NCBI GenBank assembly: GCA_036971615.1
Contig: JAYKKR010000006.1
Location: 1,240,001 to 1,304,000 of the forward strand
Direction of reading: 5' to 3'
Length of the DNA: 64,000 bases
Source: Amyloporia xantha
Taxonomy: Eukaryota > Basidiomycota > Agaricomycetes > Polyporales > Adustoporiaceae
Shown here: one piece after another, positions 36,329-47,946 of the stretch
Layout of the letters: each line of letters starts with the position of its first letter
Numbering within the stretch: the first letter of the stretch is position 1
Notes under the pieces: generated by a model
Database searches by the model: none
What the model was told of the DNA's origin: nothing
The model's input: only the letters and a program-made list of their open reading frames with translations
Position numbers and translations under genes: made by a program

Positions 36329-37736
36329 CTATGTCCGACCGAGAATCTGCTCATACCGCCTAAGCAACAGCCGGTCGATCCACCCGCCCGTAGGAAACGC
36401 CTTCTCCCATTGATTATGCAAATGCACTGAGAACACCTTACGGAGGGCACCGTCCAGACCTCCACCCTCCTCTCTGCCCAGCCCCAGCGTCCACTTTCCG
36501 TTCGAGGGGTCAGGAACGAATGGATCCGGTAGGCGATTATCCAACCGACACGAGCGCGCATCCGTGAAGCAGAATGGGAGCACCTTGAACGGCGGCACAG
36601 ACGCGGCGACGAGCCGCCGCCACAGCTTGAGATACAACAGTGCTCCCCAGTCAGTGGATCCTTTGCGTGGCGGCTGCGATGTGACCATGACATGGAAAGC
36701 CTCGCAAAGATAGGGTGAATGCTGCCGAAAACGCATGAGGGCGCCGTTGAAGGGCGAGTAGATCTTGTCTGGAGGCCGCGCAAGTATTAGCACGTAAGGT
36801 GGAAAGTTAGGGCGGAGACGTACCATAGCAGTCCCACTGTGTGACAAACTCGTGTTCGAGCAGCGGCGCGAGGTCTCTCGTTAACAGTGAATCCATGTCC
36901 ACCCAGACACCCCCAAAGGCCCAGAGCACCAGCAGCCGCACCAAGTCTCCGTCGATCCACGCCCTTGAATCCTTCACCCTCAGGAGGTCGCTCCCCTCCA
37001 GCTCTGTCCCGCGAGCAAGCTCGTCGTAGTCCACGACCCGCAGCTCGAACGCATCCGGAAAACGCGTCCGCCATTTCGCCAGGATCGTGTTCCCCGTTAG
37101 GTCGCCGTTCGACCAGAGCACGAGCCGCGCCGTGTCCGTGTTCTGCGTCGCGAAGAACGACTTGAGCATCCACTCCTGGCGTGGGCCGAACGGCGCCAGG
37201 TCGGTGCGCCAGTACGTGTGGTAGTGCGTCCGCGCCCCGTCCTCCAGCCCATCCGCGCCCCCGCCCTGAATGGTCCCCGCAAAGTCATAGCAATCCATGC
37301 CGAGCCTGAGAGGCAGACCTGCGTGCACCTCTGTTCGTTTCGGGCCGTACACGGCCTCGCTGACGTTGTATCGCGGGGAGACACGAGCCGCATCGAAGCA
37401 CCCCGAGAGCGGGCGGACGGTCTCGATCTCGCTCTGGATCCATTCGCGCCAGTAGAACGCGAGCTCTACATGGGGCTCCCAGACGAGCAGGCCGCCGAGG
37501 ATGAGCAGTATGACGGAAGGCACGACGATCTTGAGCAGCGTGATGAGTGTTCGTGGGCGCAGGACATTGTGCCGCATGGCGAACCACCGGCGTCGCCAGC
37601 GTGGTGGAACGTCTGGACCGTCGGGAGGAAACACCTCTGAGGGCGACGATCCACGCCCTTCTGACGATGTGCGTTGTCTTGGATTGGATTCTGAGAAAGC
37701 GTATAGGGGTAGACGGGTATACTCTCCTCTGGACAT
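36329..37736 (-). CDS. Type II membrane glycosyltransferase with DXD motif (GT32-like sugar-binding region)
   Basis: Two exons, 37736-36824 and 36768-36329, 450 residues. A short cytoplasmic tail with basic residues (RWRRRWFAMRHN) precedes one membrane helix (LLKIVVPSVILLILGGLLVW), the usual Golgi type II layout. The lumenal part has RLVLWSNGDL, FELRVVDYDELA and then SDLLRVLVLW-like sequence leading to AFGGVWVDMDSLLTRDL, where D-M-D is the metal and sugar-nucleotide site. The intron sits right after WDCY and splicing restores DKIYSPFNGALMRF. The C-terminal part (VFSVHLHNQWEKAFP) carries the conserved late His. Probably adds hexoses to glycoproteins or glycolipids; donor and acceptor are unknown. 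An in-frame ATG 18 codons upstream (37790) is a possible alternative start. Confidence 0.82.
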
Positions 37737-38421
37737 GGCGTCAAAGTTCGTTCGTGCGGTGATACGGAATTCAGGCACCTCTAGCAGCAAAAGTCCTAGC
37801 GGAGCAAAAGAAGAAAGCGGAATAATTTACGGTCTTTGCGTGAAAGCACTCTGAAGTCCCATCGGTAGGTTATCGGCTGGAGGGAAAGAGTAGCAAACCC
37901 TGCGCCATCGAATCGCGTTGACTCAAATGATGGTTGTGCATCTCACGCCGCGCAGTATGCAGATCAACCACGAACATCACATTCTATCCACAAGAAACCA
38001 TTCCGATCTATGACTACTCGAAAGGGGCTGAAGGTAGGGGAGTAGCAAAGAAAGTAAAACGGCGTAACCTTATACGATAGATACAATAACTAGTCGGACA
38101 GAGCCAGAACAAAATAGCTGAAAACGCGACGGGCGATAGCTGCGAAGGGTGCGCCACAGTGTGCCGACGAAACGGTGAGTGTTCTAGGCGTGCTAGCCAG
38201 TTGTGATACAGAAGCCCGTCGGAAGTAGCAAGACCGAATGATCGTCATGGATAGAAGTCGGGTCCGATGGTTTGATCTTGATATATGTCCTCCTCAACAC
38301 ACGCTCCCCGCGACGAGCCCTCATCCCTCATCCTCCACGCCACTCTCCACAATAAGGAATGTGCGCATCGCATCTCCTCAAACACGCCAGAAATGCCCAT
38401 GAACCGAGTTGCCAGATGGTC
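37737..38421. other. Intergenic between glycosyltransferase and DHH1
   Basis: About 685 bases holding the glycosyltransferase promoter and the DHH1 3' UTR. Nothing else recognised. Confidence 0.5.
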
Positions 38422-40098
38422 TCATCGCGCAACAGGAACGCCACCGCGGTAAGCAGCTTGATATGCCGCTCGCTGAGACTGCTGGGCCTGAGAGACGGCG
38501 TTACCGTTTCCGTTTGCCCGAGGAGGCTGAGGACCGCTAGAGTATACAACTTGCGCTGGTGCCGACGATTGTTGCTGTGCCGGTACGGCTGAAGGTGGCT
38601 GCTGACGCTGCTGCTGAGGTTGTGCAGTTTGGCCCTGAGTCGTGCGTGTCTTCTGATGTTGCTCAGTGGGCACCTCGGTGGCACCTGGGGCGACATACAG
38701 GCCCTTTGTCAATGTATTGGGGGATGGGCTGTATCTCTGTGCCAAGCTCCTGTTCGATTTTATACAAGTTGAAGCGGTCCTCGTATGTAACGAGGTTGAT
38801 AGCGAGACCAAGGTGGCCAAACCGTCCAGATCGACCAATGCGGTGCAGGTACGTCTCGGAGTTCTTAGGGAAGTCGAAGTTGATCACGACGTTCACGGCT
38901 TGGATATCGATACCACGTGTCAGAAGGTCAGAACAGACAAGATTGCGGCAGACACCGTTGCGGAAGTCGTGGAAAACGCGGTTACGATGGGATTGCAACA
39001 TCTTCGCGTGTGAGTAGAAACAGGAGTAGCCAAGCTCTGTCACTTTCTTCGCGAGGAGCTCGACACGGTTTGTGGAGTTGCAGAAAATGATGGATTGGTT
39101 GATTTGAAGCTAAGGAGGTCCATCAGAAGATGCGCATACGGCCGACGAAGATTGTGGCGTACCTTGGAAAATAATGTGTTGAGACAATGCACCTTCTGTC
39201 TCTCTTCAACGTAGGCGTAATATTGTGTGACGCCGCGCAAGGTGAGCTCGTCCATTAGATTGATTTCGTAAGGCGAATTCATATGTTTATCCTACAAAAA
39301 GATTTAGACCAACGTAATATCCCACGCAAGAGAAGCTAACCTTGAAGTCTTTGACAATTAGGGGGAAAGTTGCACTGAAGAGCATAACCTGACGGTCCTT
39401 GGGCATATACGAAAGCAGTTGCTCCATGACGGGCGCAAACTCAGGCGAAAGCAGCTTATCTGCTTCGTCCATGACGAATACGGGGCATTCACTGAGATCA
39501 GCGACGTTTTTACCGGCCAAATCGAGTATACGCCCAGGCGTGCCCACCAGGACATGCACGCTCTCTGATAGTCGAATGATGTCGTCCTTTAATGTAGTGC
39601 CTCCAGTTGTGACCATGACCTGCACACCCATGTGCTTTCCCGAGTATTTTGCAGACCTGAGATGTCTGCAGAGCAAGCTCTCGAGTGGGGACAAGTAGCA
39701 GTGCCTGGATCTTGTTCTTATTTACGTCAATTTGCTGAAGAGAAGGGATAACAAACGCGGCGGTCTTGCCCGTGCCGTTCTTCGCGCGTGCGAGGACATC
39801 GCGCTTGGTTAGGGCAGTCGGTATCGCCTCTTCCTGAATTGGGGAGGGTCTCTCGAACCCAGCTTCGAATATGCCCATGAGGAGCTCGCGACGGAGGAAC
39901 ATTTCCTCAAACTCGAGACCTTTCGTTGCAGTCACATCTTCGGTCTGCGGACGATCGTCTTTTGGTGGTGGGCGGAGACCAGATTTCCATGCGTCGCTGT
40001 GGCTGTACGTATATTCTGAGACGTGTTGATACTCAAGATTCAGCTCACAGCACTCACGAGGTGGATGATGATGAGGGACGTGCTTGCTGTTGTGCCAT
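38422..40098 (-). CDS. DHH1: DEAD-box RNA helicase DHH1/DDX6 (two one-base frameshifts in this sequence)
   Basis: Decapping activator and translational repressor found in P-bodies. Exons: 40098-40058, 40002-39341, 39291-39163 and 39109-38422. Motifs: [11 protein letters not shown] (Q motif), [10 protein letters not shown] (I), PTRELALQ (Ia), [10 protein letters not shown] (Ib), DEADKLLS (II), FSATFP (III), [11 protein letters not shown] (IV), [12 protein letters not shown] (V) and [10 protein letters not shown] (VI). The C-terminal tail is Gln/Pro/Ala-rich, as in fungal Dhh1. The exons sum to 1520 nt, two too many. Extra bases lie at 39637-39639 (run of three A in the transcript; [11 protein letters not shown] needs two) and 38702-38704 (run of three G; IDKGLYV needs two). 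Corrected length is 505 residues. Both sit in homopolymers of a very conserved gene, so assembly errors are the likely cause. Confidence 0.93.
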
Positions 40099-41977
40099 TT
40101 CAGCGTTAATGAAGTGGGGCTATTGGTGGGACTTGTGCCAGAGGTTAGGGAGTAGTGCACGTTCTTGGGATGGTTCTGTGCGAGCAGAGGGGTTTCCAGA
40201 TGAAGACAATGGTGGGTAGACTTCAGTTATGAGATAATCGGCGACCGAGTGAAGTGGTCAGGCGGAGGAGTGTAAGTTGCTGTTGCTGTTGTCGTGGTCG
40301 TTGTCGAAGAAAATGGCGGATAAGTTGCCGGCCTTGAGGTTGTTGCGTGACAGTGTGACAGGTACATAGTTGTGACTAAAAATCACAGGGACAGTGTCAC
40401 AACCTTTTCTGGCTAATTTCCGCCCACTTTGTCACACGAGCAAAGTAAGACAAAGTACTTTTTACGTATACACCCCAATTTACTTTGTCTCGTTGTCTCT
40501 CAATCATATCAAAAAATACAGGATGGGTCATTTCTCGCGTAGATGTGCTGGACGGAGAACCACGATGACTTTCGGCTTCAAGAATTGTGGGGCGGGACAT
40601 AAAGGTCGATGTAGCATATTTGCGCTTAGTCGTTCATGCTCGCACTGCATGAGTACGAAGTACGTAATATGACTCAGTTGGTGGTCTACATTACTTGAGC
40701 ATGTAGGCTCTATTCAGGCAGTAATTGTTAGAATATCGTGAAGTCAGGAGGTCCACATTCACGATCAATGACTCCGATACTTAAACAGTACTCGTTGTCT
40801 CAAGCATTTTTTTACTGCAGCTGCTGTACTGTGTGGAGAGTACTCGAGTATGGGCCAACCTTCTCGGTTGAAAAACTGTTGTGATGAAACGTCTCAACGG
40901 CGATATATATAATATCCCGTTAGTGACTCGCATAGAAACATAGCGCACCTAGTCTGCGTAGGACATTGCCCTCCTGAAAAAAAAAACAGAGCAAAAAAAG
41001 GGATTCGCGGCCTAGATTATTGATCAAATCCGAGATGTACAGAGTTGGCACACTTACGCATACAGGTGCCAAGCTATTCCTTGCGCATATATCACATATA
41101 TCACACTAGAAATGCACGTATACATCTAACCGATAATATATACTTACCACAAATGCTAGGACGGAAAGCTCCCGTGCGGTGGTGCTACACCACGCTGCAC
41201 ATGGGATTCAGACTTTTGGGATGCGGTCATGACTGATAAGTGCGCACCAATTGCTGAATGTTGGTTTGACATCTTCCTCAGAGTCAGAGGTATCAATGCA
41301 GATAGGTTATGTGGCGTGTGGAGGGCAGAACACGGGCTCTTCAGATTCATGGCGAACCCGTTCTTGGCTCCATGAGTCGTGCCTATTCAGTGGTTGCAGT
41401 TAGTGCTTCTTGTTGTTTTGGACGCATCCTGTGTCGACAGACTCTGGAAGAGAAACGATTCCCTGCGATTGCAATAAATATTCATTGTCTTTATAATCAG
41501 TCTTGCCAACGTTTGAGAAAGGGTGCTCTACCAAGCGAAAAGTGACCATTGAGTGAAGATGGACTTCGTCTAAGTTCACCGTGCAATAAGCAGTGGAGCC
41601 GACCTTTTAATGGGATGTTGGAGGTCTCCTACTTAACATAGGACATCACAGCCTAGCCTCTCATGTATGGGTTCGAGTTCCTGGAAAGTGAGGAAGGTGA
41701 CTTGCAAGTTGCTGGCTATCTTCTGCGCAGCAGACCCGAGCCTAAATCGAGCCTGCCGTTGTGAGCGTTGAATACACAAGTTCATCAGTAGCGCTGAACT
41801 GTATGTGGGGTTCGCAGCGGCCGTGACAGTAAAGATAATGTGCAGGTCTCGTCGCGTCGCGTCGTCGCGGTCGTCGCCCGCGTGCCACATGTCGCGCAGG
41901 GTCACGGGCACGTGATGGTGTATGTGTGGACTTGTCCTGAGAGGTCCTGAGTCGCATTCAACTCGGAACTCGTACCA
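40099..41977. other. Divergent 1.9 kb spacer between DHH1 and FMT1
   Basis: Must hold the DHH1 and FMT1 promoters. AT-rich parts around 40700-41130. A minus-strand frame (41911-41633) has no family motif. No transposon ends or tRNA found. Confidence 0.4.
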
Positions 41978-43885
41978 ATGCTACCCTCCTTTCATGCCCT
42001 AAACGTTTGTCAGAAGATATCGCACAGGGCTTCATCTCTCGCTTTTGCAGGAAGTCTTGATTGGTGCCGTACTTCTCGAGGTCTACATCACCCTGCTTCG
42101 CCTAGTACACCATACAAAATACTGTTTTTCGGGCGCGACGAATTCTCTTGCTTGGTCCTGAAGAAGCTCCATTTTGCAAGAGGTATGCCATATGGAAATT
42201 TATTGGCTCTATGCTCATGGACGTATCTAAAGATGTGTGGGAAGAACTCTCCGTCGTGACACAACCAGATGTCAAGACAGGTAGACGTGGTTCGAAGTTG
42301 TCAGTCTGTGAGTGGTCAATCGTACTAGTTCACCTACCCTTTCGAATAGCCCTTGTTATGCACAATGTTTGTTTGCCGGAGTTTTGAGTCATATCCTTAT
42401 GTCTCCGGGTGATTGAGATTTGTGGCTGGTGTTAGACATTGCGTGCTACAACGTACGCCTGTGTTTCATGCAAGTTGTGCATCCTCCAGCTTGTGGTGAT
42501 GTGCTGAATGTGTCAGGAGAGAAACACGTAACTAATTCATAGCCGTCGTTGTCATCGCGTCCTTCCTATGCAGCGCAAACTGCATGTGTTATGGCCCTGC
42601 AGATCCACATTTTTGGGCATTTTGTGCAATGCAGCTTCCGATTTCTGATAAACGTTGATTTCCAGCTCCACTCAAGTCATTGGCGCAAAATCTGAACCTA
42701 CCCGTACATTTTATTCCTCCTGAAAAGACGGCATTTAAGACATGGCAGGTCTTTATGCTCTCTTGGCCTTTCCCTTCTACTCGCTGATACTTCCTCTCCA
42801 GCCACCATCTCCTTTCTCGCTCGCTCCGGGACTCAGCCCTCCCCAGTCCCACCTCCTGATTACTGCCTCTTTCGGTCGCATCCTTCCGAGCTCCCTTCTC
42901 AACATGTTCTCATTTTCGAAGCGCCTTAATGTGCATCCGTCGCTGTTGCCTGCTTACCGCGGAGCGGCACCCATTCAGCATGCGTTGTTGGATGGCCAGA
43001 AGGAGACTGGCGTGTGCGTCATTGACATGATGGAGCGCAAGGAGGGTATCGACGCCGGTGCGATATGGGGACAACGGCGTATGGTGTGTTCTTTGAAACG
43101 CGTCAGGACAGATTCAAGTCTGACGTTAGGATAAGGACATTCCTGATGGTGCAGAATTTCCGGCCTTAAGGGACACTTTGGCCCGTGAAGGTGGCGAATT
43201 AGTCGTGTCGGTCCTTCGAGACATGATGGCAGGCAAGGTCCGTCTGCTCTTGTCGTTCATATTTCACTGTCGTAAGCAATCGTATTGATCTGCCTGAATT
43301 GTGCCCATCAACAGGCAACTTCAATTCCCCAGCCATTGGACCCTTCGGCTCCTTGTGCACCCGCTATCCATGCAGATGACGCTGTGATAGACTTTGTCAA
43401 CATGTCCGCAGAACCAATCGTCCGGCGACATAGGGCTATTTCTCACCAGGTATCATGACGATCCCATCGACCTTTAGGGATCTTGCCGCAGTTTATATCC
43501 TCTGACTATCCATATGCGCAGAAACCCATTTTTGCCTATTTGAAGACAAACAGAACTCTTCAGTTGCATTCACCCTATGTTTACGCTGAGCCGCTGTCAG
43601 GTTCACAAAACCTTTTACCTTTGCCGGGTACTGCTGTTTACCACCCACCCGCGAGGTCCCTTCTCATTCGCTGTGCCGCCGACACTATCCTTGCTGTTCC
43701 TCAGGTATGGTCAGAATATTCATTGACGACACATCACTGAGAGGCATATCGGATAGGTTAAGCAGCAGGATCGCTCTCTACTGAAGGCAAAGGAGTGGTG
43801 GAATGGGGTAAGGCCGGACATGAGAATGCGTGATGGCGACGACGGTCCCATACAATTCCTGAGTCTAGCTGCTGCCCGTCCGTGA
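41978..43885 (+). CDS. FMT1: Mitochondrial methionyl-tRNA formyltransferase
   Basis: Formylates initiator Met-tRNA for mitochondrial translation. Eight exons: 41978-42182, 42233-42307, 42666-42748, 42802-43083, 43136-43237, 43315-43449, 43522-43704 and 43757-43885, 397 residues in frame. The N-terminus is a Ser/His/Arg-rich presequence, then KILFFGRDEFSCLVLKKL. Further motifs: VTQPDVKTGRRGSKLSVSPLK, LLITASFGRILP and the folate-site hallmark NVHPSLLPAYRGAAPIQHAL, then KETGVCVIDM with the catalytic neighbourhood. The C-terminal OB-like part contains APAIHADDAVIDF and HQKPIFAYLKT. Intron 2 is long (358 nt) but its ends join KLSV to SPLKSLAQ exactly as in homologs. The last exon ends with a degenerate Arg/Met-rich tail. 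Confidence 0.93.
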
Positions 43886-44206
43886 TACTGTCAGTCGGTT
43901 CGTGGTAAGTCATGTTAAATGTGTGGCAATACAACGGCTCACTATCCATACAGCCTAAGCAACCAAGAAAGTAATCAATCTTCAAGATCAGTGAACGTGA
44001 GGACAAAAAGGATCTAAGTATGGTGAAGGGTATTCATATGTGTCATGGAAGTGTGAAGAATATATACCAGGCGTGCACACTGAAATGACATATTTCGGTA
44101 CACAATACGCGAGCTATACGTAAGTAATAACATTCAGAAAAAGAAATTCTAACAGACATAAGTATGACGCCATCTGATGTTTGAGTTTGCATGTTCACAT
44201 ATTCCG
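43886..44206. other. Intergenic between convergent FMT1 and an unknown gene
   Basis: 321 bases between convergent stops; AT-rich and featureless, expected 3' UTRs. Confidence 0.5.
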
Positions 44207-46192
44207 CTAGTCCAACAGTACCCGTGATCCAGCCTTCTCTTTCCCAGTAGGCTTCCATCCGCTGATAGATTTCCACACAGATCGCACCTTCTGGACCGAC
44301 ATACCCCATTGGCGAGGCACCGCTTTCACCAAGGTCCTCCCATCAGGTGCATGTGAACTCGTCGGAGAGATGGGTATTTCCTCGATGGTCTGTGGTGGGA
44401 GATTCGGATGCGCGTTGTGCGACGAAACTCCCTCCGTCGCGTCAACGCTTCCGTGGTGGAGAGAGGTATTAGAGGAACGCATTTGTGAGTGTCCGTATGA
44501 GGTAGAGTAATAAGAATATACGCTTATTGATTTCCGCCTATCGTTTTGACTTTGGCCTTCGGCCGATGTACTGAACTCTGGAGCTGAAGCGGGATCCTGT
44601 ACGGCAGCGAGTTGTCCTGTAGGCACGCTTTTGGATTCTGTAGGAGGTATGTCGGATGGATGAGTCCAGGATGGGACCAGGACGATATCTTCCGGTCCCG
44701 ATATCCATGCATGTCCATCAAGGTCTGAAATCATACTTCCGGAGGTATTCACGGCGCCATCCAGCGTGCCCGAAAGTACGACATCTGCTACCGTCCACTC
44801 GCAGCCCCATGGATCTCCCACCGCTCCTACCTTCTCGCCCTGGCCCTCGTGCGACAGCGCGCAGTCGAGCGCTGTGTGGAAGGTAGACGAATGCATGACG
44901 TACGACCTAGCGAGGCTCTGCACCTCGAACAAGTGACCCAAGTCGCTGTCGAGGGATGTGAGGCATGCAAATGCAGAGAGAATGGTCTCCATGCTTTCGA
45001 CGAGCCTGAAAGTAGCCTGTGGGTACTGAGCCGCAGTGTCCGGAAGAAGGTGAAGGATATGCGGTGCTCCAGCGGAAGCGACTAGTATATTCGCGGTTCT
45101 CGAGCTGAATAATCCTTCCACATGTGTTCGGGGGAGGTCCATCGATACAGCCCTACCGCTTCTGCCACGCAAAGAGCCGAAGACGGATTTGCAGGTACCG
45201 AACAAACCATTGAGCAGGGACGTGTGCGCCGCGTTAAAAGCGCCGAGGAAAGGGCGACTTATAGCCGTTACGAGGATTACTTGTCTCAAAGTGATGTCGT
45301 TGGTAATATGGCCGGGAAGAAAGTTAATAAGCGCGTCGAACGGCCGGTCTGTCTGCGACTCTCCTCTATTCGGGTTTTGCTGCATGGAGGCGCGGCGCGA
45401 GGGTACGGGCTCTCCTCCTGGCCAACTGTTAACCCGTCCAGGCGGGTGAGGCAAATTTGCGCTATCGTCATCTTCACACAATTCAGAAATTCCTGAGCCG
45501 CCGTACTTTCTCCAATCGCGAGTGACTTGCTCTGCCCAGGCCAACAATCTGGCCAAACGCGTTGCACAAGCATTCTCCCCGGTCAGTGATGCCGAGAGCC
45601 GCAAGATTCGAAGGGCAGGAATGACGATGTGAGGTATGTCGGGAGGCTGGTGCGTGGCGACGATCACTAAAGAGTGCGCATAGTTTCCTGACAGGAGGAT
45701 AGGAGTGAGGTCCCTGTAAGTCGGGGCTATTTATCACATTTAAGCCACAGGAGCTGACTACGTTAGGACGACTAGCACTCACCACCCAACACAAGAATAA
45801 CGTAACGACGTGGAAGGGATGTTGCCGACAGCAAACTATCCATCTGCAAGTATCGTCGGTGCCCATGAGGCAGAATGTTTGGAATTGTACCGTTCAGAGG
45901 CATGTTGGGCGGACAGCTAGCTGCAACGCGATTTCTATTCCCTCCGAGCATGAGATAGATGTCCGGAGTGCTTTGGAACGTGAGAGGCCGTGCAAGACGG
46001 AGGCCTAATGGTAAGCATTTTCCTGGCACTCATCGCTTTTAAACTATGTCCAGTGCTAGTACGTGCCTTCTCCTCGGCATATCTCGACGCTGTGACTACG
46101 GAAGGGTGGTTAAAGAGGACCCGACTCGGGTAGCGACAATGCGACTCGGATGCGGATAGAGACACTATGATCAATGACATTAATGATGCCAT
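44207..46192 (-). CDS. Conserved-looking protein of unknown function, 610 residues, N-terminal hydrophobic segment
   Basis: I do not recognise this family with certainty. Exons: 46192-46063, 46004-45783 and 45687-44207, in frame. The N-terminus MASLMSLIIVSLSAS is hydrophobic and may be a signal peptide or anchor. Segments with a folded look: RPLTFQSTPDIYLMLGGN, TIPNILPHGHRRYLQMDSLL, PRRYVILVLGGNYAHSLVIV and THQPPDIPHIVIPALRILRL, which resemble repeated hydrophobic beta-helix elements. The middle is helical (LINFLPGHITNDITLRQVIL). The last 200 residues are Ser/Thr/Pro-rich and end in a basic region (KSISGWKPTGKEKAGSRV). The intron 2 acceptor was chosen at 45688, because an earlier good-looking acceptor breaks the frame. 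No enzyme motif is visible. Confidence 0.72.
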
Positions 46193-46697
46193 GAGTTATT
46201 AGTCGACCCGCACATCTCACTTCGCTATTTTGGACACTTTTGTCGTGTGCAACATGTTCGCCTCGTACTCGGAACAGGAGAGAATCCGTGCACAAGCAAA
46301 ATGGGTTAGGACAGCCTCGTCGTATCTGGCTTTCCGTTGATAAGGTACCGGTGCGGTGATCGAGTCGTCTGCTGCAGGACACGATATCCGTATACTAGTC
46401 TCAAAGAATCTAATGGTATGTTTTCAATTGATCGGGAGCGTACAGTTCAAATAAGTTTGCTTCTGTTGGCAATGTATCATTACTAAACCAAATACATGTA
46501 AAATACGTTGGATGACCAGATGGTGAAACCCTGTTTTCGCCTTGGCTTTTGATAACGGGTTAAACATACCCTGTACATTTAAATACAATAATATGAAATC
46601 AGTACATTACGCGTGAGTCGTTCAAGGTAATACAGAAGATTGCAACAGCGGATACCCGCCGAAGTGACTTTTTTGAAGAGAATGTAAAGTCATTATG
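46193..46697. other. Intergenic between unknown gene and zinc-finger gene 1
   Basis: 505 bases that should include the upstream region of the 610-residue gene and the 3' end of zinc-finger gene 1. AT-rich near 46420-46600. Nothing else recognised. Confidence 0.45.
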
Positions 46698-47946
46698 CTA
46701 CGCCCCAGATGTGCGAAACAGGAAGGCATATCGGTAGAAGTTCTTGATGAAAATATCGTCAGAAAGCCCTGCAATATTACATGCACGTCGGAGGCATTCA
46801 ATGGCGTTAGGGTTGCTCAAATGACGTTTCAGAGACTCGTCACGGCTATAGTAACTCCCGCAACAGGGGCATTGAACTTGCTTCTTGTGATGGACCTCTA
46901 ATTCGTGCCGGTCGCGATCTGCCTTCGTCCCACATACGCTAAAACAACTTGGAAATCTACATTGGTACTTTGCATACGATAAGGTCATGAGTACTCGTGA
47001 AGACATGCAGATTTTGACACTTACCCGCCTTTTAGCGCAATCACGCTCAGTGCGTCTAAAATCCGATAGGATCGTTTGCGATTCCTCGCTGTGCCGGATA
47101 TCTGTCGGCAGCCGCGAGTGGCGACCAGGCTTTGAATGGCAACGTTTGCTTTCACCAACGAACCTGAGTGTAGAGTATGGAGAGAAACGATTAGTTGACG
47201 GCCTGTCGATTTGTCGGTCCGTGCTGATCCCCCAAGTTTTGCGGCCTTGGCGTGATCCGCCTTCCTGAGACAAGTAGTGCAAACTGTCCTGACATGTTCC
47301 CCCCTCACTGTAAAGCCATCCTAGTTTCACGTTACTGCCGTGTTGACCAGGTTTTGTCCCTTCTGCCAGGGGATAAGTTGGCTGGTGTTCCACAGAGACC
47401 AACTCGGTACGATACGTCTGTGTGTCCCATATGTCGTGGGGTGAACAGTTGTACGGATGACAGTTGAATGTGCCTACGTCAGGCTGTCTACTTCCCTCCT
47501 ACGTGTGGCGCAACTATGAGTACATGAGCGAATCAGTGGTGAATAGACATACTGTATCATCAGAGTAAGTTGAGACAATGGTCATCCTTTCCGGTATCTC
47601 CGGGTAAACATCATTTTGCTCTATTTCTTGCGGACAGGAATCACAGGAACCACTGTTTGACGGACCGGATTGAGCATACATATCACGGAGAATTTCGGCA
47701 CCATGAGCCATAAGGATGGCTTCCTCGAGGTCGTTGGGCATGTCAGTATGCCGCCCATAACCGTCGCTCTGAATGTGGTCGGGCGATTTGAATGAGTGAG
47801 TTCGAGTTGCCGATGGGGTAACATCAGAGAGGAATTTAGCATCGGAGGCACTAACGCTCCCCTGAGAGAATGGAGGACACGCTCACCAACAAGGCTTGAA
47901 AGGATTTTTCGTCATTATCGACGAACGGCAAATGCGAAGAGTCCAT
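46698..47946 (-). CDS. Zinc-finger protein 1 of a local trio (C2H2 plus C2HC finger)
   Basis: Exons: 47946-47887, about 47768-47553, 47498-47025 and 46967-46698, giving 339 residues. The first intron is uncertain: the acceptor at 47769 keeps the frame with a 118-nt intron, while a 25-nt alternative (47862-47886) also keeps it but seems too short. The N-terminal part is acidic (EEAILMAHGAEILRDMY, DVYPEIPERM); a middle exon is Ser/Arg-rich without structure. Finger 1 is YQCRFPSC..DRDRHELEVHH. Finger 2 reads QCPCCGSYY..ESLKRH, then eight residues to Cys (IECLRRACNIAG), with no second His. The same arrangement appears in the genes at 50007 and 54102. Probably a nuclear DNA- or RNA-binding protein; that is inference. 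Confidence 0.7.

Noticed and set aside
41641..41700. GGTTCGAG sequence resembling a tRNA B box near 41670
   Set aside because: It has an extra T before CC, no T-stem pairing and no acceptor stem.
45688..45782. Apparent frameshift in the 610-residue gene
   Set aside because: The first tried acceptor broke the frame, but the acceptor at 45688 restores it, so no lesion is needed.
47862..47886. 25-nt intron in zinc-finger gene 1
   Set aside because: It keeps the frame but is shorter than any plausible spliceosomal intron here; the 118-nt alternative is preferred.
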